Source: Rosa chinensis
Taxonomy: Eukaryota; Streptophyta; Magnoliopsida; Rosales; Rosaceae
Length of the DNA stretch: 64,000 nucleotides
Direction of reading: 5' to 3'
Assembly: GCF_002994745.2 (NCBI RefSeq)
Contig: NC_037091.1
Location: forward strand, 25,177,789 to 25,241,788
Each line of letters begins with the position of its first letter. The first letter of the stretch is position 1. Positions 35,230 through 46,197 of this stretch are shown in pieces. Made by a program: the position numbers and the translations under genes. The notes below the pieces were generated by a model. The model was not told where the DNA came from. It made no database searches and worked only from the letters and a program-made list of their open reading frames with translations.

Positions 35230-36624
35230 GTGTACTTGCTAGGTTCATTTTAAACTTTGTTTTGTGCTTGTGTGCTTGCTTGGGTGCATTTTTCGGTTTA
35301 TTACAATGCTTGCTGTCCTCTTATTTTTTTTTTTTGGCAAATTCTTGAGATCAAATGAAACATTATTGGGCCATTGCAGGAACCACATTGCTTGTTGTGA
35401 TTGCTTGCTAATTGCTATGCTTGCTATTTATAACACGTGCTATGGTTTGATAACACTTGATGCATGAGTTTTCACTCCTCTTAAGAAACCTTATCATCTT
35501 ACTTTCAATTCATGTAAACAATGTTGAAATTCTAAGCCTAGCCTGTAGTGTTGTATTGTTCTTATAACTTCAAGTAACCTGTGACTGCCATATATAAGCA
35601 ATTAAGCATAGCCACGGACTTTGGATTGGATTGGACTAGTAATGCAGCTAATGGGACAAAACCAGTGGTATCAGTTCCAGAACTGAGGCTAGTAATTAAT
35701 AAGGAGTGGATGGGAGAAAACCAGTTATTCATGCTGTCAAAGTTGGGTTAGCTCCTACAATTGTGTCACTTTGTTAGTATATGATTTGTGATCTGTTATT
35801 GAAATTGAACTTTGTGCCAATCTTATCCACCATGTCAAAAGAATATATTTGTACATGATATTTGTGCTGCTAAACCACATAAAAGATCTAAGTTTTCCAT
35901 GCACACATCTTTTTCAAACTAGAGTATGGAAGCTGCCTTCATTTTACATACCTTTCTATTTTACCATGGAACAGGTTCCAGTATCAATAGCTAATCTTGG
36001 TGGTACAGAGATCGACCTGAGATTATTGTGATATGTTGTATTGAAATGGAACTTTTAATGTGATTAGCTTGCTTGTTTTTCTGCCAAAAACTTCTTCTAT
36101 TGTAAGCTTTTAATGTGATGTGTGATATAAACTAATAATGTGATCTACATAATGTGAAATGGTTGTAGGATGACATGGTTTGCTGGACACCATTTGATGG
36201 CAGCAGCTGGAGGCTTGGAAGCAAATTAATGAGGTTTGAAACTGCTAGTTTACTTGGTCCGTAATATTATTTGCCTATTTGGTTTGGAATTTTATTTGGT
36301 CTGTAACTTTGATATGTTTGAAACTTCAATTCTTCATTTGTTTGTACTTTGTAACTTCATTTGTTTGTACTTTGTTTACCTTGATTTTTCTTCAAATTGA
36401 AACTTTATTTGTTCGTACTTTGTAACTTTGAAGAAGCTATGAAATTTGGATGTTATTCTCTTCGTTTGGGCCTGAAAACCAGGCAGGGCCGGCACGGGCC
36501 TATTTAGTCCAGTCCTTCACGGTCCCTATAACTGAAAATCTTTATTTGAGCCCGGCCCGAAAAGAATGGGCTTGGTCCCAGGCCTAGCTAATTGACACGC
36601 AGTCTCGGTCTGTGCCCAGGCCTA
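35230..36624 (+). other. 3' part of the hAT element, non-coding
   Basis: No further domain is seen after the last exon-like piece. Repeated CTTTGTAACTTCATTTGTTTGT phrases lie at 36340-36425, and the right subterminal GGCCCGG block and TIR follow. Confidence 0.55.
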
Positions 36625-37479
36625 CCAGCAGCCATCATTCATTCGACCCCTCTCCCCCTACGAACAGTAGCAGCAACCCACCTCTTTTTCTATTCTCCCA
36701 TTTTCTCTCAATTCCCAATATCACTCTCTACCATTTTTCTCAGGAAACAATTAAGGAGGTTTCACTTTACATCATCAAGTCTTCATCACTACAAACGGAT
36801 TTTGGTTTTGGTAAAAAGTGGGGGCTTAATTTCAAGTTGGGTTCATATTTGCCTATAGCAAATTGTGAGCCTAGCTTGTGTTCCCTCTTTGCTCTATCAT
36901 TTCTCTTAATTTTTTTATGTATTTGGTAATGGGTTGTGAGTTGTTCAATTTTGGCAATTAGGGTTGTGAAGCCCTAACTCATCTTGTATAAATGTTGATG
37001 CTTTAACTTTAATAAATTCAATTTCCATTGTGTATGCTTTTAATATGAATTTATTGGACCTTAGAAGCATGTTTCTAGGCTTTGTCACCCTTTGAAATTA
37101 TGTTGTGGGCAATTTTGATGATTAGATTGGTAAATTGACAACTTGTTAGTATGTGGCATCTAGGATTTAAGTGTAGTAACCATTAGCTAGCTTAATTGTA
37201 GCTAAGCTTGCTTGGGTCTCTATTATCTTGCTCTCTAGGTCTCTAATTTTAGATATCGCGGCCTTGACCAGCGTAATGGCTAAGTTAGAGAGTTGATTAT
37301 GCCCCTAACAGGCATAATCAGTACACTGAAAGGATAATTGGTTTAGTAGTCTTGGCCGGTACTAGATACGGGACTTAACACATAAAGTAAATGCATGTAT
37401 TTGTGAAATTGGCATCGATATTTGCAAGATAGTTAGTGTGAATCACCCAACACTCTCAAGTTCCCATAATTTGAAAACC

Positions 37480-38640
37480 TGATACACTCAAAGTGAGTGC
37501 CAATTTAAACCCTGCATCGAATTGTAGTATAGAAAAAGTAGGGTATCGTTCTAAGCCGGGGATTGGAGTATACTTCCTGTCAAAAACGTTAAACAAATTA
37601 GTATTATTCACAAAGTATATATCTACAAAATTACAAGATAGGGGGGTTTCGAAAATATTTATATTCTAACTAAATCTAATTACTAAATATCATACAAGTG
37701 ATCAAACAAATCTGAATCAAAGTAGAAGTAGATGAATGGATGAAGTAGAGATATAATTAACAACCATTAACACATTAAGCAGATTATCAAACATTTCATA
37801 GAAAGAAATCAATCAAGAACAAACCATGAACGCATGCATAAGTTCTTATTACTTCCCTTAATTAGATTAACAAGATGAATGCACCATAATTAACCTATTA
37901 ATCATGCAAAACTAGTGAGTGATCAATTTCCCAACAAAACACAATTAACGCATTAAGAACATGTGGAAGTTTGATTGATTTAAGCAAAGACACAAGTTAG
38001 AACGCTAATCTCATCATGCAAAGCTCATTGTTGATTTACCTAAGGAATTATAGGTTTTCCACTTAAGCAATTAAGACCTAGAACGCTAGGTTATAATTCT
38101 AAGGAATTACCTAAGGAATTATATCTTAATTTAGATCCAATTACATGGTTATAATTCTAAGTTGTGCACCAAAGAACATAAACACATAAAAGGTGGGATT
38201 GAAGCACAAAATCAACAAACAATCATGACATATATGAAACCGAAAATTATAATATGAAAAACCTAAAACAAAACATGCTTCATGGCTATTGGAAATCAAT
38301 CTTTAACATCCAAACTTTAATCTAACAAGAATTCAAAACATCCAAAATAACAAAACAATAATCTGTTTTGAATTACAAGAAAAGAAAACCGAAATTAAAC
38401 TAGAATAGAACATGGTTACACTTTTGAAGATCTCAAGAATGCAAGAAAGCTTCAAAGGTGGTAGAGGCTTGATCACGGCTTCAAAGGTGGATGAGGACCA
38501 CGGCAAGGAGATGTATAGATGGAGCTTGATCACGGCTTCTTGACTTGAAGAGATGATGACAAAATTTTGAGAGAGAAAAGGGGAGGATTGCGTATTTGAT
38601 TCAGGGTTTGATTATTTTTTATTTGTGGAAGACATGGACG
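37480..38640 (-). mobile_element. LTR fragment in minus orientation
   Basis: On the minus strand the end reads ...CCAATCCCCGGCTTAGAACG... and closes GAGTGTATCA at 37480, like the ends of the LTRs near 51945-52027 and 48200-48281. Further on, CATCTCCTTGCCGTGGTCCT and AAAAGTGTAACCATG match the + strand LTR at 41340-41430 in order. The fragment stops near 38640, so its upstream part is missing. Confidence 0.6.
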
Positions 38641-38649
38641 TGTATGAAA

Positions 38650-40970
38650 AGTGGTTGTTACCCAGCCAGGCGGCTCGTCTGATCAGACCCAGGAGCGGTA
38701 GGGCTCGGCGTCACCATGGTGCCATCCGCTCGGGTGTGGGCAGCCATGAAATCAGCGCAGGAAATTCCAGATTGAGTAGGAGGTGGAGTCTGTTGAAAGT
38801 CATCTACCGGACAATCTCCACTCTCTCCACTACCTGAGCGAGCAGCCTCAGCTTGAGTAGGAACCACACTGCTCGCAGGTTCCCGCTGACCCGACGACCC
38901 TGTGGATTGGGACGCTTTCACCCAGTCAATGGCGCCTTTCTGGCCAGGTTGGCAGCAGCACCAACCTTCGCCGCTACCATCATTGCTTGCTTGTACGCCA
39001 CAGATTGCTTGAACGACTCCACGGCGGCAGCCTCCGAGTGGCTCTTCTCAGCTTCCAGCCGGGCAACCTCGCCCTCCAACTTTTTCACCTCAGCAGATTT
39101 GGCGGGAGAGTCCCGTTGAAGAATCTCAACTTTCTTAGCCTTCGCCGCTAGTTGATCCTTCAGCAGAACTATGTCCTGCTCTAGCTTGGAGACTTGGTCA
39201 TTCCGCTCAAGGTCACTTTCAATGGCGACATTCAGCTTGCCTCGGGCATCCATAGCGTTGCATTCTGCCTTGGTCTGGCGCCACTCGACATCAGCAAGCT
39301 TGTCCTTCGCCTCCACTAACTCCCTCTTGAGACCTTTGATCTCCTCCCTCAGTTACCGCTGATCAACCCGAGGCTAGGTCGATGCCTCCAAGAATAGTTC
39401 GTGCATCTCGACTAACAGATGTCCAAACGACGAGCTGAATGGCGACTGCTGAACAGCAGTCGAACGAACTGTCCCATCCAGACCGCTGAACCCGAGCCTT
39501 TCGCCAAGGTGGAACAGAAACTCCCGCTTGAGATAGGTCAGAAACTCCGGGTAAGCAGATAATGAGTCCAGCCACCTTGCTCTGTCTCCCCAGCCACAGC
39601 CACAGTCACCGATTTCCAGGCTTGCTTGGTCTTTTTCTGTTAGAGGGCCCCATTGGTCTCCGCATCAACTGCCTCATCTTCCTCATCGGCGTCATTCTGC
39701 TGCCACTTATTTTGAAGAACCGCCGATGTGGCACCGGCGGCGACCGGTCCTGAGGTCACCTGCGGCTCCAACACCGCAATGGTAACAGGTTCCCTCCCCG
39801 ACACCACTCTGTCCTTCTAGGGCCCACGACGGTTGGTGGGCACTCTCTCCCTCACCTTCTCGAGAGTGGCCTGTACCCTGCTCCCGCCGGCAGCCCCGCG
39901 ATCTGCGCCAATTCCTGCTTGAACTACGGGAGAACCGTCGGCGCCAAGATGAGAGTGGTGCGGCATCGGCAGGACCACTGGGGTCTCTGACTGGCTCACC
40001 GCCAGTGTCTGTGGATCAACGACGGTTTGCTGAGCTGCCAGCCCAGTGGCGTACATACCCTCCAAAAAATTATTAATCTCTGCGTGGTCCATGGCTTTGG
40101 GAAAAGCGTCGCGGCTCGCTTTATTACCCGGCGGAGAATCTATACAAAAACAACGGATTAACCTGATACAAACTGAGTTAGGGTACAGATCAGCGGAAGT
40201 TACTTACCAAGGGCACGCGACAATTGTTGAAAGACTAAGGTGAGAAGACGAAGGTCAAGCAAGTTGCAACGCGGCACTCTTCCTCGAGCATCAGGTTATT
40301 GCGCAAGTTCGCTATACAAAAAAAAATTGAAGTAATGATCAGAACATAATAGAGGAATTATCACACAAGCAATACCACCAACTCTGAGCAGAGGTAGCTA
40401 GCATCAACCTTGGATAGGTTGGAACTCCGACTTAATCCTGAATGTCGTCGCCCCCTCATTCAACCCCGCTTGATATTCCCACCCCGCGGTAGCAATACAG
40501 AAGGTCCCCCGCCAAGGAGACATGGAATCCTTCAGATTCTCGATTAGCTTCGACGCCCCCTGGTAGCGGCTCAAGTTCACTTGCCCGCTGCAACCTTGGC
40601 GCTTCACATACATAAGTTCGTAGAAGTGAAGTACCTCTGCCATGGTAGACCCTTCACATCTCGACAGACACCAGAGCAAGTTCATCGCCATCAACAACCG
40701 CCACATGTTGGGACAAATCTGCCCAAATGAGAGCTCGAACTCATAAACCAAAATTTGGAGATTTGGCAATAGGGGAAACGTCACTCCCTAGCAGAAGATC
40801 GCCTTGTGCACGGCGGCTTGCCACGCTGGCAGAATCGACTCTCTCTCGTCCTTTATCGGGGGGCGCAGTTTCACAAACACAGGGAGGCGAAACACCCGCT
40901 TTAGTCGGTTCACGGAGTCCATGGCCCATTCTAATTGCTTTTTGTCGTGAAAAACAAAGGAAAATATCAA
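38650..40970 (-). pseudogene. Tat antisense-ORF gene, copy A (Transposase_28-like plus coiled coil)
   Basis: This runs right to left. It opens KKQLEWAMDSVNRLKRVFRL and LRPPIKDERESILP (about 40970-40790), then after a TAG reads FPLLPNLQILVYEFELSFGQ and ICPNMWRLLMAMNLLWCL. That segment resembles the plant "putative gypsy type transposon" domain. Next come AEVLHFYELMYVKRQG, an apparent intron, and MDHAEINNFLEGMYATGL (40092 leftwards). A variable region and a coiled coil (39316-38918: KLNVAIESDLERNDQVSKLE..., ARLEAEKSHSEAAAVESFKQ) follow. A Ser/Thr/Pro tail ends at 38658. Its stops and frame changes make it non-functional. Antisense ORFs near the 3' LTR are known in Tat elements (for example Grande). 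A second copy lies at 44471-49168. Copy A has no matching Tat LTRs, so it is a fragment. Confidence 0.7.
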
Positions 40971-41694
40971 GGAATTTTGGCAAATATATTTTCAGATTTC
41001 TAGGGAATTTTTTAGAAGAAAATAGAGGACTAAGTATTGAATTATGATTCTACATACAAGAAGGCCGAAATATAGTCTAACTACATGGAAGATTGCAGCA
41101 GAAGAAGGTTACTTGCTCTCCAAACTTCAAGGAATTTTCTTATTGGCCGATGGGATGTAATTCAAGAGAAATTCAAGGGAACCCTAGCTCTTGACGTTCA
41201 CTATATAAAGGAGGTTTGTAAAACTCTTCTACACACCACAAAATTCAAAATCAAAAGTCACAAACACTTCCCCTTCTCTTCCAAGTTTCGGCAACTTCAA
41301 GGAATTCCAAGTTCAAGGCCATGAAGCGTTCATCCTCTCCCTTCAAGCATCCTTGCCGTGATTCTCATCCAGTACACCACCTTTTGAAGCTTCTTGCGTT
41401 CTTGAAGATCAAATGTGTAACCATGAACTCCATAATTTGTTTTCAATTTTTGGATTGTAAACAATTTCGGTTTTTCTATGAATTGCGATTTTGGTTTTCT
41501 ATTTTGGTTTTGTCTTATAATTTCTGGTGATGATAAAGTGTTGATTTTAGTTATGTGATTTTCAAATACTATGAAGCATGTTTTAGTTTTTAGGTTTTTA
41601 AGTTGATAAATTGCGATTTCTACATGTTCTTGCATGATTGTTAATCGAGCTTCAATCCCATCTTTTATGTGTTAATTGATCTTTGGATGCATAC

Positions 41695-42207
41695 TGTACT
41701 TATATGAGCATTTGCCAAGCACAATTAGCTCTAATGAGCCACGCTCATGCTACCGCTAGAGGTAACAACTCCCATCAGCGGAGTGACCTATAGAAACACA
41801 GCCAAGCAGGCTACTGCCAGAGCCCCGGCTCACCCCCAGATCACCGCCGACGAGCCGCCACGCGCCTCGTAAAATGGCATCAGAAGCTCCAGAAGTTGGG
41901 AATTGAAGCGAATTAGTCCCACAATAAAATATGGAAGAGATCAGCCTCTTCCCACCTATAAAAGCTTCTCTCCTCTCTCCTCATTAATTTCGCATTTACT
42001 ACTTACCTACTGTTATTCTATCAACATAAATACATTGACTAACTTAGGCATCGAAGAAGAGAAGACCGCCCAAAATGGTCTCCCTCTGACGCCACTTTGT
42101 ATTTTACTTGACAGGTAATGGAAGCTCCGAGAAAATTGCAAGTAGCAGTCCGCCTATCGGACCAGCGTTAACAAAGACTTGGGCCACCGCTCAATCTTAA
42201 ACTAACA
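41695..42207 (+). repeat. 5' LTR of the Tat element
   Basis: TGTACTTATATGAGC to CTTAAACTAACA. It includes TATAAAAG at 41957-41964 and GCTCATGCTACCGCTAG near 41746. It pairs with 50850-51357. Confidence 0.9.
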
Positions 42208-42224
42208 TTGGCGCCGTCTATGGG
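42208..42224 (+). other. Primer-binding site of the Tat element
   Basis: TTGGCGCCGTCTATGGG directly follows the 5' LTR. This is the standard Tat-group primer-site phrase (usual form TTGGCGCCGTCTGTGGG). The same site occurs in minus orientation at about 56085-56103. Confidence 0.85.
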
Positions 42225-42263
42225 AATCCTTGAACAAAAGGCCATCCCACCACAACAATCACC

Positions 42264-44413
42264 ATGATTAACCATAACGGGGGAAACGCTGTAGAGCAAG
42301 CGGATCAATCTGCCAACCCCTATCCCACCAACCCCGCGGCTAACATTATCCTAACGATTAACGTTAACCGAGCACTATTCAACACTCCGGTCAACCCCAG
42401 CTCGGAACCCCAAGGCTCATCCCATGTCCCACTGACCCAAACCGCAGCTGAGGCCTGACCGGGCAATAGTTGCCCACCAAGTCAAGATCTCGCCTCTATG
42501 TATGAGCTAGCATTAGCGGACCTCTACAAGGAAAATAGGGAGCGCGAACAAGAGCGCAGAGAGAAAACCGAGGCCCAAAAGCAAGTGGCCACACTGATGT
42601 CAAAATTCGACGAATTAAAGAAGGCGTCGGAGGCAAACGCTAACTCAACGCAGAGCGAACAATCACGGAGCATCAGACGTAGTCGACCCAACACCTACGG
42701 ATTGGTACTCGTACCAATCATACAGATGCAGGTACCGCTGAACCCACCAGAACTATTGGGAATGGGCCCACCTCCCCTGCCTCGCCTAATGTTGGAGCAG
42801 GAAGCGAAGTCACAACCTCACACCAATCGCTATGCAGCTAGGGCCAAAACTGAAGGTAATCCGTCTGCCCCCAGGCGGGAGCTGGCGCAGCGGAACCTCC
42901 AAGCGGGGCCCTCTAGTGACGCAATCGCCCTAATCCTGGAAAGGATGCAACAATTAGAACAAAGGCTAATCTGGGCAGAGGCAGGTGTCCCAGTGCCAAC
43001 ACCAAATCCGCTCTTTGCGTCCAGGCCAGGGCCATTCACCGGCAGGATCCTGTAGGCCGTCAGACCAGCATATGCAAAGACACCAAAGATGTCACATTAT
43101 AGCGGTATGACTGACCCCTTCGTCCACATGGACACCTTCAAAAAAGTCACTAACAACAAGGGATTTGATGACGCAACCCTCTGCTACTTGTTCAGTTAAT
43201 CGCTAGAAAGTGAGGCAATGAGCGGGTTCTTTGAATGCCCACATGGATCCATCGACTTATTCCATGCACTATCAAATGCTTTCCTCTCTCGGTTCATCCT
43301 TCTAGCAGCCAAACACCACAACACAAGTCAGTTGTTCAATGTCAAATAGGGCACCGAGGAAACATTGAAGGCATTTGTCACCAGGTAGCGAGCGGCAGCA
43401 TCTCAATGCCGTGATCTTAACAAAACAATGGCATTAGCAGCCTTCAAGCAAGGACTCCTCAAAGGGCCATTTCTCTATCACCTCAATTACAATCATCAAA
43501 ATCCCGCGTATGACCATGTCATGGGCGAGGCAGTCATCCATGCACAGGCAGAATTCATCACATATGGAGAAACCCCACCATCACAGCCAACATCGGTAAA
43601 GTCCACTCAGCCCTCATCCAGCCATCAGGAGACCGCTGGCAAAACCTCTGCTACGCTGCCAACTGATAAGAAGAGAGAATGGCAATAGGGCAACTACCAG
43701 AGCAAGCGGCAAAAGGACCAGCATTACAACAAGGGCAACCGCTCATCCCATGGGGATAACCGTAACAAACAAACGGAGTCCTCCCAGCGGTATGCAGTGT
43801 TTACAGTCCTCACAACCTCGTATGAGGGGATATACGACCAATGCAAGGACCAGATTCTGCCACCACCCCCAAGAAAATACCCAAGGGTGGGAAAGCCCAG
43901 GAACACCCGCAAGTGGTGCAAATACCACGAGGACAGCGGTCACAACACCAACAACTGCAATGCTCTCAAAATGGCTATTGAGACTTTATATAGTGATGAC
44001 AAGATGGAACAATTCAAGGTGCGCAAACCACCACCTGTGGTCGCAAATATCAAACCCATGTGCTGCATCAACACCATCGACGACGGTGCTCCAATCACCA
44101 ACATGTCTTGTAGGGCAAAAAAGCGCTATGCACGCACTAACCAACCCAAAGAAGTTTGCAACATCCGCTATGAGAGATCCGCCAAACTCCCAAAGTCTGG
44201 TTATGAAGCCATCACCTTCTCAGAGGAGGAGGAGTGCGGAGTACATCTCCCCCACGACTATCCATTCTTGATCGACGCCATGCTCGATAAATGGTTAGTG
44301 GGATGTGTCCTTGTTGACAACCGATCCGTTGTCAATGTCATATTTAACGGTTGCTTTAACCAACTCCAGCGGAATAAAAAATTACTTCAGGATCATGAAC
44401 CATTGCGGCTTTA
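42264..44413 (+). pseudogene. Tat gag-protease, decayed by in-frame stops
   Basis: The ATG at 42264 (MINHNGGNAVEQADQS) begins 40 bases after the primer site. A single frame runs to 44413 with stops at about 42456, 43053, 43197, 43347, 43386 and 43686. Visible parts are an EREQERREKTEAQKQ coiled coil, the capsid-like MSHYSGMTDPFVHMDTFKK and FECPHGSIDLFHALSNAFLS, and the zinc-knuckle variant CKYHEDSGHNTNNC (43917-43958). The protease follows at about 44230-44350 (LDKWLVGCVLVDNRSVVNVIF). The protease active site, DSGS in the relative at 132, is DNRS here. No frameshift is needed up to the break, so the gag decayed by point changes. Similarity ends at about 44413, with pol missing. Confidence 0.85.
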
Positions 44414-44470
44414 CAAGAAAAAAAAAAGCAAACAAGCCTCAGCGGCATCCTCACCTCCCAACGGTGGTTG

Positions 44471-46197
44471 TTACACAGCCAGGTGGCTCGTCTGATCAGA
44501 CCCAAAAGAGGTAGGGCTCGGCGTCACCATGGTGCCATCCGCTCGGGTGTGGGCGGCCATGAGGTCAGCGCGGGAAATTTCGGATTGAGTAGGAGGTGGA
44601 GACTGCTGAAAGTCGTCTGCCGGATGCTCACCACTCTCTCCACTACCTAAGCAGGCAGCCTCAGCTTGAGTAGGAACCACACTGCTCGCAGGTTCCCGCT
44701 GACCCGACGACCCTGCGGATTGGGATGCTTTCACCTAGTCAATGGCGCCTTTCTAGTTCAGCAAGTCTAGGTTGGCAGCAGCACCAGCCTCCACCACCTC
44801 CATCATTGCTTACTTGTACGCCGCAGATTGCTTGAACGACTCCACGACGGCAGCCTCCAAACTACACAAAAAAAATCTCAACTTTCTTAGCCTTCGCCGC
44901 TAATTGATCCTTCAGCAGAACTATGTCCTGCTCTAGCTTGGAGATGTGGTCGTTTTGCTCAAGGTCCCGTTCAATGGCGACATTCAACTTGCCTCGGGCA
45001 TCTATAGCGTCACATTCTGCGTTGGTCAAGCACCACTCAACATCAGCTAGCTTGTCCTTCGCCTCCACTAACTCCCTCTAGAGACCTTTGATATCCTCCC
45101 TCAGCTACCGCTCAACCCAAGGCTGGGTCGACACCTCCAGGAATAGCTCGTGCATCCAGACTAACAGATGTCCAAAAGCCGAGCTGAGTGGTGACTGCTG
45201 AACGGCAGTCAAATGAACTGTCCCATCCAGCCCTCCGAACCCGAGCCTTTCGCCAAGGTGGAACATAAACTCCCTCTCGAGATAGGTCAGAAACTCCGCA
45301 TAAGCAGAGAACGAGTCCAGCCACCCTGCTGCGTCTCCCCAGCGACAGCCACAGTCACCGGTTGCCAGGCTTGCTTGGCCTTTTTCTGTTGGCAAGCCCC
45401 ATTGGTCTCCGCATCAACTGCCTCATCTTCCTCATCGGCGTCATTCTGCTGCCGCTTATTTTGAAGAACCGCCGATGTGGCACCGGTGGCGACAGGTCCC
45501 GAGGTCACCTGCGGCTCCAACACCGCAATGGTAACAGGTTCCCTCCCCGACACCACTCTGTCCTTCTAGGGCCCACAATGGTTGGTGGGCACTCTCTCCA
45601 TCACCTTCTCTAGAGTGGCCTATACCCTGCTCCCGCCGGCAGCCCCGCGAACTGCTCTAGTTCCTGCTTGAACCACGGGAGAACAGTCGGCGCCGAGATG
45701 AGAGTGGTGCGGCATCGGTAGCACCACTAGGGTCTCTGACTGGCTCACCGCCAGTGTCTGTGGATCAACGACGGTCTGCTGAGCCACCAGCCCAGTGGCG
45801 TACATACCCTCCAAAAAATTATTAATCTCTGCGCGGTCCATGGTTTTGGGAAAAGCGTCGCGGCTCGCTTTATTACCCGGTGGAGAATCTATACAAAAAC
45901 AACAGATTAGCCTGATACAAACTGAGTTAGGGTTCAGATCAGCGGAAGTTACTTACCAAGGGCACGCGACAATTGTTGATCGACCAACGACTCACAACCG
46001 ATGAGGGGACGAAGGTCAAGCAAGTTGCGATTCCTCCAACAGCCTCTAATCCTTGTCACGTGGCACTCTTCCTCGCGTGTCAGGTTATAGCGCAAGTCCG
46101 CTACACACAAAAAATTGAAGTAATAATCAGAACAAAATAGTGGAATTATCACACAAGCAAAACCACCAACTCTGAGCAGCGGTAGCTAGCATCAACC
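44471..46197 (-). pseudogene. Tat antisense-ORF gene, copy B, C-terminal part
   Basis: This is parallel to copy A. It includes MDRAEINNFLEGMYATGLVA (45841 leftwards), an acidic stretch (QQNDADEEDEAVDAETNGAC), FLTYLEREFMFHLGERLGFG, and a shortened coiled coil (45068-44862) that lost part of the helix present in copy A. The Pro/Ser/Thr tail ends at 44471. The nested solo LTR at 46198 separates it from its N-terminal part at 48282. Frame changes break it. In copy A the same tail ends at 38658, and both copies share GTGGTTGTTAC just beyond the tail. Confidence 0.7.

Larger units (their letters stand above)
26960..36624 (+). mobile_element. hAT element, 9665 bp including nested LTRs
   Basis: The left end TAGGGCTGGGCATTTTAGCC and the complement of the right end, TAGGCCTGGGCACAGACCG, are the inverted repeats. 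A perfect 8-bp TSD CCAGCAGC stands at 26952-26959 and 36625-36632. Subterminal DNA has GGCCCGGGC-type blocks at both ends (GGTCCGGGCCGGGG near 27020; GAGCCCGGCCCGAAAAG near 36548). It encodes a broken Ac-type transposase. Without the LTR nest (28137-33117 plus one TSD copy) the element would be about 4.7 kb, a normal autonomous size. Confidence 0.92.
21609..37479 (+). mobile_element. Old LTR split by CACTA and hAT insertions
   Basis: Three pieces form one LTR related to 824-2665. They are 21609-21627 (TGATTACACGCATTGCTAT), 26478-26959 (GCATGTAATTATATCTAAAACAC and onward) and 36625-37479 (GGGTTGTGAGTTG... CCCTAACTCATCTTG...). Joined in order they follow the solo LTR from its first base through roughly its middle. 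The first break holds a CACTA element, the second a hAT element, and the copy stops at 37479 against another LTR fragment. Its 3' end is not found in the window. It therefore predates both DNA transposons. Confidence 0.75.

Noticed and set aside
38853..39362. Plus-strand frames opposite the antisense coiled coil
   Set aside because: The minus strand has the heptad-rich coiled coil and matches copy B; the plus frames are its shadows.
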